64,000 nt of DNA from Casuarius casuarius (lineage: Eukaryota; Chordata; Aves; Casuariiformes; Casuariidae), in NCBI GenBank assembly GCA_003342895.1, contig PTFA01000197.1, positions 1,493,395 to 1,557,394 of the forward strand, in the 5' to 3' direction. Positions 31,112-46,100 of the stretch are shown one piece after another (the stretch's first letter is position 1; each line of letters starts with the position of its first letter). The position numbers were made by a program, and so were the translations under genes. The notes under the pieces were generated by a model that was given only the letters and a program-made list of their open reading frames with translations, had not been told where the DNA came from and did not search any database.

Positions 31112-34100
31112 CTAAGCACAAAGAGAAGAGAGGAAAATTTGCATTGAAGCTACCACATGTGTTACAAAACCCCTCAATGCAGGTCCTAACAGGGCCTTAA
31201 CTGGCAGTTAACAGACATCTCTGGGCTGGCAAAGCAGAAGCAAGGCCTCAGTGTCTCCCAGCTGCACAAAGAGATGGGGGTACCCTGCAAACTGCCAAGC
31301 AACTAATTAACCTACTCAGGTGGAACAGTTTGAGCAGGAGTCAGGCAGGGACTCCAGAGCTGCTCCAGGTGATCACTGCATCTACAGGAACAGCCCTTTC
31401 ATTTTACATTCTAAAGTTGCTTTATGGGGCTCATCCCAGCACTGAAACACAGATCTGTTTTATTAAATCCTTGAGGGATTTTATAATCAACACCCTGTCT
31501 CTTGACCTGCCCCTTTAAGAATCCTGTCTTCTGGCTTCGTATTTACTACCCTGAACTTCAGCCCGTTGAGGGTTTTTGTGTGCGGGCGCAGGCATGCAAA
31601 CATTTTCCAACTTGTCTGCTGATACCTCCTTCCCAGGGCTGGCAGCTCCCATTAGCCTTGCATCTAGCACACTAGAAGCACCTAGAAGAGCGGGAGGCTC
31701 ATGGGAGTCTATTTTTCTGAGCCTCGAAAGCCACGGACATCAGGAAGATACTGTGTGGAAGCCAATGGCTGCAGCTACAGCTCCCAAAACATCCTGCAGC
31801 CATGGCTGACTGCAGCCTGCTACTTGCCCAAGTGGGCCACTGCCCCATCCCAGCCCCACACACAGTGGAGTGCTATTCAGGCACAAGGGCTGACCTTGCT
31901 TGCTGCTCTGGGGCATGCGTCGCCTCAAGCTGTGTTCCAGCAGCTGGTGGGTGCGGGTAGGGCTGGCACCTGCCATCAGACGCACAGTGGCCTCATGGAG
32001 GAAAACCTGGGAGGGAAGATAGGAGAGGCAGTAACAGAGAAACTCACACAGGGATGATCCTGCAGCTAAACTCAGGCCATCCCTCAGCGATAGCATTTTA
32101 AGAGCACATCTTGATAACAAAAAACCCACTTCTACACTCCTCCTTGGTCTTCCCACTTGTCTCTAGAAAATTTGCAAGTCAGGGCAATTGTAAAGAGGTA
32201 AAAGCTTTTACCACAACTGCTAGTGGCCTGGGAAAGGAGAGGAAAATCAGAAAGAAAAAGGGCAGAAAATGGAAGAGCAAACTCCTGAACTTCGGCCTAG
32301 GCAAATGACTCATTCAAAATTGCTAGTCCAATACTCCCAACAACAGAATCAAACTTTGAAACTCAAATGCCAGGACAAGTTCCTTGTTCAAGGTATTAAA
32401 TTTAAATTTTCTTTACAGAGGCTTAAAACTAGTCAGAATAAAGCCATTGCCAACAGGCAATGAACAGCAGTGTGTGTGGGGGGGACATAACAAGGAAGTC
32501 TTGCTAAAAGCACAGCAGCTTACTACAACGCTCTGGGGTGAGGCTTCCCCAGAAAAGCCCCTCACAATACTCCTGAGGGCCTCATCCTGAGCAAGATGAT
32601 GAGTATGAATATATACACAAGGCTTTTGCCCCATCCCTTCTGACCACTGAACAGCATGGGACTGTTTCCCAGAGAACACACCTTGTTTTGTCTACAGGAG
32701 GAGAGAACTTTGGGGACTTCAATCCTCCAGCTACCAACAGAGCAAACACATCAGGAGATATAGATTGAGAAAGCTTCCTTCCACCAGTCCCTCAAGGGAC
32801 TGACCCACAGCCTGGAGCCAGGCTAAGGGGCTGGATGCCATGGTATTCATTTTGCAGTACAGGTCTAGTGCTCGTATCTTCTAGGTAGCAACTAAGGCAG
32901 ACATTCCCCCACATGCACTGGACTTTCATTGGTCACACACAGAGGGAAGAAACCCTCCTCCACTCACCACCCACCAAGAGAAGATTGGAGGCTGCTGGAA
33001 ACAGAAAACATTGCCCCAGGCACCTGGACCACTCAAGCCCATGTACATTTTAAGTTTCCAGGCACTGCAGCTTTCCTGGCATTGCCCTGTGAGTCCTGCA
33101 AAGGGCTAGCTAAACTCAACTTCTGCTTCTTCTCAGGGATGAAGAGGAAAGTGAGAAGGAAAGAAGAGACATCATTACCTTGCGGTAAGCAGGCCTGAAA
33201 CCATGGGCCAGTTTGCGCAAGCTGCCAAGGTCACGCTGGAAGCCTGTGAGCTCAGAGGCTGAGGCATGGTAGGTCTCGCCCAAGGCCTGGCTGGTGCTTG
33301 CCTGCTTCTGCCACAGGCTGGTGCGGAGGGAGAGCAGCAAGTCACAGGCCAGCAGCTGGATCACCTGTAAGGAGTCAGGCCCCAAACACACACACACACA
33401 TTAGACAACTGATCAGGCGAGTAACAGATTGTTTGCCGCACAGCTGCCTACATGTCATCAGCTGCAACACCTTCTGTCTGCCCGAACAGCACTCCCTGGC
33501 CCTCTAAACAGAACCACATCCACCATAATGCACTGAATGAAGCAGGATCCATGATGAATCCTTTTGCCTAAGAAACATCTCTGTGGCCTTGTACCAACAG
33601 GTCCAGCCCAAGGGACAGAGCACCCGGATGTACCCAAGGAACAGCTGACATGTCTACAAGGCAGACCCCCATCCCACCTCAGCGAATACATGTCACACGT
33701 ACATTGCACCTGCAATGCCCCAGCCTTCTACAAAGGCCTATCTAAATCATGTTATCAACTAGCGAAAACCCAACAGTTGCAAGGTAGAGATCATCACTAT
33801 CTGCAGAAGGCGGGGGGGGGGAGGCAGTGTTGACACAGCCCACGTTTTCTACCTAAATCTTTTCCCCATCTGTTGCTGCCACCCAGCAGTTTGTTAGTCT
33901 AGTTGCTCTTAGGACATTCTACCTATGCTGTAGAAATGGAGAGTGCCTCTGTACTGCACTGCAGAAACATTGCACAATTACTGCCAGAACATGCAATGCA
34001 ACTACAATGCACTACAGCTGCCACCCAGGAGCGACAGAAGGGACCAGAACTGTGTCCCAAATGCCATGCAGGGAAGCTCCAGCTTTAGGTAATCCTGGAA

Positions 34101-37100
34101 AGAAAAGAGACAAGCAATACACAAACTCAGGAATAGCACAGCACAGTCCCACTTCTGCGGCAGAGGATTCAAATGCTCAAGTGCTGCCTGAAACAGAGCA
34201 GGCTTGGCCTAACTAGGCCCACGTTTTGTGTGTGTCAACAACTTCAGTGACAGGGCACAGATGGAAGTTTTCCATGGGCCAAATCAGAAGTAGTCAAAGA
34301 ACCAGGGAAGGGGTGACAGGCACTGGCAGGGAATGGCTCAGCCAGCTAAGATCATGTTTAAGAGAGAATGGGGTACTTGCAGGACTGCTCCTCCATACAG
34401 CAGAGATGGAAAAATTTCAATGCCCTTTGGAAGGAACAGGAAGAATTTTCTCCCCTACAGCTATCCGACACAGGATGAACAGGGAATAAAAACAGAAACA
34501 ATAGGGAGGTGATACACCTGCAGCAAAACCAACTTCAGAACTAACACCATCACCACTTATTACCCCATGGCTCATCCCTTACATTGTTGATGGCAGCACT
34601 GGAGACACCACTGGTCATGTTAAGGCTGTTCCATAAATGGCTGCTGGCCCTCTCGCAGTGACCCAGGGAGCTCTGCTGTCCATCTGCCTTCCCAGACAGT
34701 GAGGCCTGCATGGCTTTACACATATAGAAGGTGGCTTTCACTAGGGCATTCCTGAAAGAGAAAAAGAGCACTGCTTTTAAGCAGTACTGTCATGCTGCCA
34801 CAGGGCAGCCCCAGGAGCTGAGCTCAAGCAATGATTAGCACCAGCTTTCACCCTCCCAGCTTCAAGATCAGGGAAATCATAACTTCTTAAAGACAGAAAA
34901 AGATGAAATTGTTCCTCACCTATGCAAGCTACAGAGGAATGGAAGGAAACTAGCTAGGAAACTTTAGTGGGAAAGAGTCAAGATGGTGACATCAGCCTTT
35001 TCATCAGTGTGCGTGGAAGTTTTGTCATTTGATTTGGGGGGATAGGGGCTATGGAGGGGGGGGAAAACAGTGGACAGGATTAGAATGAAAACAAGAAAGC
35101 ATCCATAAAGAAACAATTCTCTTCCCTATAGACTCTTTCAATCCACAGCTCTAATATCAGCCTGCAAGCCCTGACCTACACATCAGTTGTTTGGCACGTT
35201 TACACCTCATCCTATTGCACCAAACAGCACTGATATAATCAGCTTGTGACTCCACAGCACAGACAAAAGCAGCCACAGGACAGGTTTTAAAGGAACAGCC
35301 ACTCCCGACTAGAAGGAACAGGAGTTTGAAGGTAGTAAGATGCCTACGCACTCTGACATCTCCAGGGCCTTCGGCATGCGCTCCACTTCTGTGAAATGCA
35401 ACCTCACAGCCGCATCGTCCCCTCTGAGCCAACCGATTGCCATAGCAACTGCTGCTGACCACCATCTGCACACCATGTCTGGGCCTACGAAAACAGAACC
35501 ACAAGTTGCAACCAAGCAGAGAACACCAAGCTAATTCCCGCTCAGAGAAACGAGTAGGTGTCATATGCCTTAGCCAGTGCCTTCCACCAAGATCAACACT
35601 AATGAGCTGAAGAAAGCATGCAAACCAAACCGATCTCATGAGAACACAGCTGTCTGGGTGAATGCTGAAACATGCTGAAGGAACACAGCTAAAAAACTTG
35701 GCAGCAAGCAAACACACTACACCTGGCAGCAAGTGGAGTTTCAGATATTGAGTCTGTATCTTGCCAACAAGAACCTAACCAGAATTTACCCTATCTACTC
35801 ATCTAGAAATTCCTTGCCTTTCTTCCCAACACAGATCTCCACTCCCCACCCTGCAGTAACGATTCCAGGCGTATACACCATGCCTCAGCACTGACCATCA
35901 TCAAGCCGGTAAAGAGTTCATCAGGTCCCTGGTACCATTTTCTTCATTATTTCACATTCCCTCAAAAGCCTCCTGGAGTCTACACAGAGCCAAAGGACAT
36001 AGGCTCTGCTACTCTGACCTGCTCTTAAATTTCATGGCAATATTGACCCAAATATAGATTTCCCTTTACCCCAAAATATAAGTCCTGGAGAAAAGATATC
36101 TAGCTTCCCTCCTATGTTTGCTCTATACACTTAAGAACAGGACAATTAGTCTGTGCCTAAAGAGCTCCAGCAGCATCCTAGTGAACTGCCAGATGCTGTT
36201 TGTTGCAACAGCAAGCAAGATGAGCACTCCAGCAACTGGCTACCAGACAAGCCCAACTGAGTGCATAGCTCTAGCTCTCCCACTAGATATACTCCAAGGG
36301 ACCATGGCAAGTGCCATATGTCCAGAGCCAGTCCAGAGCAGAGGCTGCAGGGCTGGAGGTTCTGGAGATAGAGGAATGCACATGACAGCTGCTGTAAAAG
36401 TGAGGTCAACCTATATTTGGGCCAATAGATCATTATTAAGCATCTCTGGGGAGCAGAAAGGTCATCTTCTACCTCAACTGCAGTACTACTATGCTTGTTT
36501 ATATGCTACAACTTTTCCCTCATTTTGCTTCATCAGGACTAAGCTCTGAGGTCAGGGTACAGTGTACTGCTTGGAACATGCCCAAAGTGCCCATCATAAC
36601 TGGTAATACAAATAACTGCAACTCCACCTGGGCAGACTGCGTTACCATACACAGCCAAATTTAAGAGCCTTCTTAACCACCCCCTTCCAGTCTGAGCTGC
36701 TGGACCACATAGTGGTGTGCTGCTCAATACCCATGTCTCATCCCAGTAAGGGCTGTGTTTGCCTGGAGTTTGAAAGGTTGAAAGGTTGTGCAGAGAGGGA
36801 ACATCTCTCAGCAGCATTTCCTACAGCTGGGAAAGCTTCTGTTCTGCCAGACTTACCCAGGGCTGACTTGAGTACAGAATTGCTGGCAAAGGGTGGGGCT
36901 CCACTTCCCATTGAGTCCAAGAAAGAGTTGAGCAATTTCAGATACTCCATTGCACTGGAGAATTCACTGAAACAAGAAGCAAGGCAGACCCTTCACTATG
37001 CTGTCACACGGGAGATATCAAAGCCTGAAGGTATTTCTAATCAGTTACGACGCATTTTTAAACAATATCGACCCTTTAAGCCAGCAGACGGAGGTAGAAA

Positions 37101-40100
37101 GTTCGAGCTCTGTAGTCCAACAGTGTTGTGATATTTAAAGACACCTGCCTGAGAGTGGAAGAACACAGACCAATTCAGTAAGGAGTATCATCAAATCTCC
37201 CCTTATGGAAAGGTAACAGTTCAAGATTGGAGTCAACCCCAGGACTCTCACCTCAACTAGAGAGATGTGGGAACTTACTGTGAGCTTTACATCACAGACA
37301 TTTGCCTTACTGTTAAGGGGTAGGGCAGCAGGCTGTACTCAAGTCCTTAAAAACAAGAGGTGGTACCACTGTCATGGGAGGGACTAGGCCGAGCACACAG
37401 AAGCAGACTAAGGGTGTAATACGTATTTAAAGTGAAAGAATCTGCTGACAAACATGATGTGCAACAAGTTGATTACAGGTCTCTTTTCAATCACTGCCTC
37501 TAAAAGAGGCTGAACTATATTCTTCCACATGACTGCTAAAGAGTCACAGTGTTAATCAGAGAAAGTAGCATATGTGGTAACGATCTAATTTCCTTGGATA
37601 GGCTACAGAGAAGGATCTTGAGCTCCTACCTTTGGGGGATGGTGAAAGCTTGCTGTATTAATAGAGCCACTCCTGCCAACTAAGAAAGAGCACTTCCACA
37701 AGTATACTGATAATCTACTTCACTTATGCAAACCCTGCTACCTTCCCTCATCATCAACAGCAGCATCTGATCACACACATCTGTATTGTTTAAGCAATTA
37801 GACTGAAATGCTTCTTATTCTCCACAACTATGCTAGAAAGCAGATGTGAGATTGAAATTAAAACTAAATATATACTATTTTTCCTATGCAGGTAGAAAAA
37901 CTAGGCCATCTTCCCCATTTGAGGCTTCTGCCCATACTTTTTTGGGATACAATCATTACAAAACTTTCCATGTATTTACATAGCCCTTGTTCAGCACCGG
38001 CATATCTGGAGATCAGTTAGAAATAGGATGTGGTTTGGTGTAAAAAGCTGCTCCGATTCTCCCATACCAACCCCTTTCCTTTGCTCACAGTGCTGACAGA
38101 GACCAATGACAATCTGAGCCAACACCCGCTCTCCCACTCTTGCCACACATCAGTTTGATTTTTCACTGCTGGTAAATGTGGCACTTTATTCAGTTACAGG
38201 AACATTCTCATTCATAATGTAGGCAGCCAGCTGGGTCACTCTCTCTAACAAGCTGGACTTTAACACTCTCAGAGTCTTGGACATATGTTCTGGTCAATTA
38301 AAACAGTAGGTGTGTGCTAATTTTAGTGTTGCTGAACTTTTAAACTGTCAGCAGAGAAAGCACCATCCAGTGTAGGAATCAATCAGCAGCATGCCAGCTG
38401 AAACAAGAAATCCTTATCTCATCAGGCAACAGTCAAAATTCCACCTTTGACTTCAGAGGTTTTAATATGAAGAGCTTGAGCTCACTCTTCTAGAGCTGCA
38501 GCAGTCAGATCTGTGTCATGATTTAGAGTCCTGATTAAAGACTAACCATTCAATTTGCCTCAGGGTACTCAGTGTATGATTAACAGTTTAAATGTTTCAG
38601 AGTCTACAGTTACCTACAGCAGTCCCCAGCCACAGCACAGAAACTTACCATGGTTCCTCCTCCTCTTGTCCCATTATTTCTTTTCCAGTCTGAGGTTTCA
38701 CAAGTGAATCCACTGCTCTCTCTAGCAGGTTCTCACAAAACGCTTGATGAACCTGTGCGATGGGATCCGCTAGAGAGAAAGAATAAACCACTTCTCTTAC
38801 ACACAATGCTAGCCACCTCCTGATATCAACAAGGGCAGCTGGAAGAGTTAAATTTTAAGGGGCAAGAGAAAGAGCAGCACAGGGAAATTCTTGAGAAATT
38901 ATTGCAAAGATTTATGAAGACTAAGTTGCTGGGCCTTTTTACCACCACTCTGCTCATTACTAGCCATGTAAAGCTGCAGCCCTTGGCCAAACATCTCTGT
39001 AACACTTCAGCCACTCAACAGTATGGCTATGACACTGTTCTAAAGACAAACTTTGGTCACCCCAAAGTCATCCCTTAGACATTCAGTGCTCGAACTAGGT
39101 TCTGTTCCAGCATACAGAAACACAAGTGGGGTGACATGTAAAGCCAGTACAATGTACAAAGGGAAGAGAGGCAGCTCCTGCAGAGTCTGAGGAGACATCT
39201 CTCTGCTCCACAGCCCCTCTCAACTGCTAAGATGACAAGCAGGTTCCTACAGGGGAAGACCACTGTTGTGCACAAGAGAATACTCTGAAAACAGACAAAC
39301 TCTTGTGGAGAGGCTCCCAGGCCCAAAGTGCTGGGAGGTCACACACAAACTACTAGTGGTTCTTACCAGGATTCCTTTGGGTGCAGTACAGACTCTCCTT
39401 TGCAGCAGATTTTACTGTCCAGCTCCGCTCCACAAAAAACTTCTGTCCCAGTGGGTGACACAGCCAACGCAACGAGTCAGGAATGGCACTCCGCTCCGAG
39501 CTACATAAGCTCTGAGCTTGGCTTAAAAAGTAACTCTAGAGAAAGGAGAGACTAAGACTGAAAACAATCCACAGGGAAAGAGAAACAAAGAACACCAGGG
39601 ACAAAGCTCATTATAGATCATATCATAACTGTATTAGCAGATGCATCGAGCTAGTGGCAATGCCATCTTGCAGGCCTCCCTAGAGCTGTGCTTGAATGTG
39701 CGATGGTGGAAGACACAAGAACTCACTCACCGCTAGGAAGCCAAGCTTGCCTCCACAGCGGGTTTTCAAGCCAACCGCAGCTGTCAGGTGGATTTCTGCC
39801 ATTGTGCTGGGTGGGATCTTTTCTTCTGCACACTCAGCCAGATTCACAGCACACAGGGCCATATGCAAACCTGAGTAAGCTGAGCTGGAGGGAAGTTTAC
39901 CTACACCAGAAGGGAAAGAAAAAGAGTTAACCTTTCGCACAGAAGTACCCACTACTAAATAAGTCATTTGCAGAGATACTATCCTAAACAGATAAAAAAG
40001 ACCCTATTGACATGAGAAGTTTGCAATGCCATATGCCTAATCTGTATTCAGGCAGCAGAAGAACTATAACTGAAACTTCCCTCCACCAATACCATGGCTG

Positions 40101-43100
40101 GCATTCATCGCTTTGCTCCTGCAAGAAAGACCTGTATAGCTAACAGTTATAACATCTGCAAACATTGGCTCACTATATTCATCTCTACCACATAACTGGA
40201 CCCCCTTTTGCAGTCCACACCTGTATAGGCATCTATGCAGATAACATTATGAACAAGAACATTTTCTTGTTATCCATGGTGGCACAACTACAATTAATGC
40301 AACAAGATTAGGCAGAAGGAAGCTTAGCTTAGATTTCAGATATATTTGTGGCCTATTACAATTGCAAATTGGTCTGTCAAGGAACCAGCAAAAACTGATC
40401 ATAAGGATCTTTCAAGCGCTTATTTAGTACATGTGCATACGTGCAGGCTTTTAGAGCGTATCATCACCCACTGGCAATCTGTGCTTTACACAGCTTCAGA
40501 AATTTAAATTCTTCTTCCAAAAATTAATGCTGGCCCCTGCTTCCACATCACACTCCCAAGTGATAGGAATCAAACAAGCCCTTAAACGTCGGTGAGAAAT
40601 GACTGGACTCAATCAACTGCTGCTTAGGAAAGACTCCAAGCCACCTCTACAGGCTCAGCGACACACAACTTGAGACATGGCTGTTGCTCAGGTCATTCTT
40701 ACAGAGCCGTTTCACTGTATGAAGCTGCTCAGTTTTAGTAACTGGCTTCTGAAATTAGTCTACTCAGCTTGCAACAGCTACCCTCCAGAGGAAAAGAGGC
40801 TGTGGTGCTCTCACTGTATCCCCACAGGATCAGCTCCGAGCCTCCTTATTTGGCAAAATAAATAGAACAGCTTTCCCATCTCTGTTCTTACCTGTTATGT
40901 GGAGCTGATGGAGCTTGTGATATGCCAGAGCTGCATCCCGAGCACTGGTCTTGGCCTCATCCTCAAAGCCTGCAGCGGCCTCTCTTGCCCGCCACTGATG
41001 AGAAGTCCTCTTCAGCAGCCATCGCACCAGTGCCAGCTTCTGCAGGCTATAGCGGATCACATTCCAGGACAGGCTGCACGCCAAGTCCAGGCGGGAAGCT
41101 GGCAGCGCTCGGCCTAGAACTGACAGGCAAGTCTGCAGGTTTGATGCGGCTGCAGCAAAATCCCCCTGCAAACATGACAAAAGGTCGAACATCAAGAAGA
41201 GACTGGTGGTACTTCACTGACAGCCTAGAAAACCACTTTCCTTAGTCTCCAAATGCAAGTAAGGCAGGCAGAAGAAATGCAAGCTCTCTCAGTGTACCCC
41301 ATACCTGCTCACTAGTCACACCAGCCTCCATGGCTAAGCACTGGAGACATTTTGGGATCTCCTGGTCACTGGAAGCAAGGCAAACTGATGTACAAGCTAG
41401 GACAAGATCTTTAGCTGAGGCAAGTCAACACAATCAGTGGTTTACGCCACTCCAGACCTGGCCCTACACATAGCCTACACATGGCCCTGTTCCTTTCATG
41501 GCTATGACATCTGGGAGAGGCACAGGCATTAGATAAAAGCAGTTTCCTGCCTTCTCAAACAAAATGGGTGTTTCAGGGTCAAAAGTCAGGTGCTGCCTCA
41601 ACACTGAGGAAGATTTGCAAGAGGCTGGAGGACAGGAGACTGCAGTGCTCAAACACACATTTCATCACCTAGGGTGCTGTACCAGTACAGGCCTATAATC
41701 CATGACAGGCAGCCAGTCAGTAGCTTCCATTGAGCTACAATTGGGACAAGCCTGCATCAAAACAAGAAAAAAAAAAAAAAGAAAGAAAAAAAAGGCAGCA
41801 CATCCTCAAGTACATTACTGACTGCCAGCAATCATAAGAGGCCAAATTCTGAAAACCAAGGTTCAGAACCAAGACCTTTCTTCCAAACATTGTCACAGGA
41901 TGCAGCAGGAAGGCACAAGAACAGAAGTTAGATGTCTCTTCCAACACCAATGTCCATGCCTCACCAACTCAGGCCAAAGGAGAACTGTGATGTGCTCAAG
42001 ACAAACTAACACCAAATTCTCCTCTGAAATCATACAGGATAATTAACTCTAGAAACACTATGCTCTTGCAAGTGCCAATCCACAGTCCTTTTAGGCCACA
42101 TTTATCCGCACTCTCCCTCCTAAATGATGCATTTGATATAACACCAAGTCAACTTTACCCGTGCCAAATCCAGGTCAGCTTGCTTGCGATGCCTCCAGAA
42201 CGTCACAGATGATCTCGAGTGCAATCGAGTCACTGGCTCTCCATGCACAAGGAGCTTTATAAACACACTCAAGACAATCACTCCATTCACTAGCCACAGA
42301 ATCAGTGTGGGCATCATCCAACCAAACCAGCCACCTGCATCTGCAAGGGAACATCCCAAAGGAAAGTTAAAGTTAACCTGGACATTAAAAGCCTGGCAAC
42401 AAGACGAGCAACAAGCCTGCCCAGACCCACAAGGATATATTGCTCCATTTGACACGCGATACTGACTTCTGGGAAGACCGCATTTTCATCAGGAAATACA
42501 CATATCAACAGCTTTTCACCTGAACTCCAAGCCACAACATTCCCAGACACAATAAAAGTGGGCTTTTTGTTTGTTTTGTTTTTACAAAATCCATTTATAA
42601 AACCTGAGTCAGCCCTTGCAAAAATCAGAATGCAAGAGGTTTGAAGAAAACTATCAGATACACCCATGAGAATTAAATGCCTCAATGTCCATTTTCCAGC
42701 ATTAATTTCAGAGCGACACTGAGGAAGCACATTTATCAGCCAGAGAAATGACAACATGCCTACAGAATCCCCTGTTCTTGCCTGAACTCTAAACTACACA
42801 TCTGACAGAACAAGCATTGTAAGTCAGTTTCAAGACCCCGTAGCAACAGTGTTTCTACAGTAACTTTTCACAGGTTACTTTATTAATAGGTTAAAGATCA
42901 GTGAGTTATCTGAAAAACAAATAAAAAGCTAACTTTACAGGAATGTGTCCGAGAAAGATCAGCAAGGACAGAAAAATACCTCATTCTGAACTGACTTTCA
43001 AGAGTCTATCCTGAGAGTCTAGGTTGCTGGGCTACAAGCAGGTGACCTTTCTAGCTTACCATAGAAGCAACATCTGGTTTTGTTCAAGAAGAAAGCTGAA

Positions 43101-46100
43101 TGTAGATGTAAACTGTAACCATGCCAAAGCACCCATTGCTAGCTCTCCTCCCACAGGCAGCTCTGTGGTTACCGCCCCTCCCCAAACATTAAACAAAGGT
43201 GTTACAACTCCCTGAACACAAGAAATGCTCTACTAGATCACACCAACAGTCCATCTAGCCCAGCAATGCGACCTGCAGCAGTCGCAAGTGGAGACGCTAT
43301 TTAGTGAGAGGATGCAAATGCAGTCCAGCCCCCTCATACTCTGAACTGTTCCAATTTGTTACCTGACTCAATGGTCAGCATGTTCCTGCCAGAGCCATGG
43401 CGCACGAGGCTGTCAGCCTCTGGGGTTCCTCGGGCATCAAGAAGGGATGTTAGAGGATTGAAGGAGAGGCAAAGGAACGTGAGAGCACAGAGAAGTATTC
43501 GAGAGCGATCCACCATACCAAGGGCCACAGGAGGAGAGTCAGGTTCATCTTTAACCTTCAAAGAATTAGGAGTGGAGAGAAGAACAAGAGGGGAAAAAAA
43601 CCCACTTAACAATCTGTAAAACAAAAAATACTTATGCAAAGGGATGGGGTGGTGAACAAGGAGGAGAATAAGTTTTAAAATTTGCTTTTAAGATCACCAA
43701 GAACTCCAGTGAAGCTTTCCTTAGCTCAATAAGATGAGGCTGAAGTATTCCAAGTGTCCTCACCTTCCTTCTGCTCTCAGCCATTTCAGTCAACATTCCC
43801 TAAAACCCTGTTTTAGGCCAGGATTAACTTTCATTGCACTTACTCTTCTGAAAATCTCCAGTAATACCCACTTCTGTGATACCTACAAAAATGAATCTGT
43901 CAGCTGAAGACAGTTAACAGCTTTCTAGTACTGTGGTTACTTACAGTCTCATTACCCACAGCTGATGTCATCATCTTTTTTCCAGTTCTCCTGCTTTATT
44001 CACAGAATATATACCATCTTGAAAGCCACAGGCTTTTTGGATCACAGACATTCACTATAAATTAACACAGAATCTACATGCGTTGAAGTCTAAGTGCTGT
44101 TCCTCTAAGAGGTAATGTATGACTGAGACCTTACAGCCCAGGAAGTAGTCTTCATCCTTCAGAAAAGCCTCTTCCTCTCATGCACCTTCCTCGTCCATAC
44201 AAATCTTCTCTGACCCCTACAGCTCTACTTGCCAGGTCTGCTGCCTCCGTTGTTGAAAGTTCGGAGGATTCAAATTCTAGCCTTTACACATCCCTGAAGT
44301 AAATGCCTTTAATTTGACAATTCAGGTCACAGATACCTTTGCATCATCAAGGAGTGGACTTCCTGGCTCCGAATCAATGGAATAGGGAGAAAAGCCAGCC
44401 TGGGATCCTGAGTCAGAGGCAGGGGGAGACATCAGTAGAACATTCTGGTTGAAGTCATCTATCTTCAGGTCTGCATCACTGTCAACCAGACTGCTTAGGT
44501 CAATGCCCTTCAACAGCTCTGCAAAAATCAGAGTGTATTAGATACATACTTCTCATTCCCACATCATGTCAGTCTTACTCAGATTGGCTCTGTCACTTGC
44601 AAGAACACTGGCCACTGTCAATGCAATTTGCACAAATCTGCCTCTGTCAATAGTAAGAAACTGCAAGAGGCAGCATACATTCATGTTGACTACCTCCCTC
44701 CTGCACAGCCCCCACAACTTACTGTTTTTTTGGTTAGCCAACTTCAGAACCATGTTCTCCTGTCTCAGTTTATGGTTGGCCTGCTGTAGGTATTTAATGT
44801 AATCAATGGCTTTTCTCAGGACTCCAGACTTGTGCATCTGCAAGGAATTAACACATACGGAAAGCAGTTTATACAAAGAGTACCACAACCTCCACTTCGT
44901 GTGTCATGTGGGGGATACAGAGAAAAGGGTATAAAGAACCACCCAGCAGCAGCAACAAAACTAATGGCGGGGCCACATTCTAGGGGCAAGATATTATGCT
45001 TTGAAAGATGTACAAGGACTGGACAATAGGCCTTGAGCCATTTTGCCTGGGATCTTTCAAAGGTCTGATAGAAATAGTACGATGCAAACATTAACATCCA
45101 AATTACAATAAAGTCCGTGTCTAGATTTTAACTACGAACAGTTTTTTGAAAGTATCGGTTTTGAAATGAAGTGGCTCTTTTTTTAGGATGGAACTAGCTG
45201 TTATCAGTTAACTGTGGTTCACTGTTTAATTCTGAGGTAATCAGATCTCTCACTGCCTCAGCCCCTTTTCCATCCCCATGAAAATATCTGCTTCCTGCAG
45301 AGACTGCCAGGTTTAGCTTGTAAACACAGATACAAAGCACTATGAAAACACTAAATGCTACCTACTTTTAAATCCTAAGCTTCCAATTCCACCGAGCAAT
45401 AGGAGGTGACTTCATTAATGCACATGCTTAAAGACATGCACACACAGAGACATCAAAAGTACTACTGCTCTGCCAGAGTGAGGTAAAATGAACAGCACAA
45501 TTCTGAACTTGACTCTCACATGCTGCAAAAAAGTTTGTAATATTTGAGTAAACAGGAGTTTGTACAACTCAAGATCTAAAAGAATCAAATTGGAAAGCTC
45601 TGTGCAAGTTTTTTGGTTTTTTGGTTTTTNTTTTTTTTTTTAAAAAAAAAAAAAACAGGACAGCTAGCAGTTGAAGCAAGGAATCTGCTTCCTTACTGCA
45701 GTTACCAGGAAATGGAAACTATGCAAGCTCTGATTTGGCCAGAGTTATCAAAACACGCACTTCTGATACTCTACTTAGAGGACCTACTTAAGTCTAGCGT
45801 AGTTAGACCTTATGCTTTTGTTCTTATTTTGAAGAAACACTACCACTAGCACAATAAAATGAACATTAAGGGCAGCACTTAGTGAATACAATTATTTCCA
45901 TCTCACAAGTACTCTTCAGTCTTCTCCCAGTACGGGTATACATATCTCTAACAGTTAACACTGTCCAACTGCTTCATTTGGTAGAGCAACAAGCACCTGA
46001 GGACACAAGTATTTAGGACACTAGATCTCCTCTCATTCCAGAACTTTACCTTGGCATCCGTCCCCATGACCAGATCCTTCAGCTCAATGATCTTGTCATT

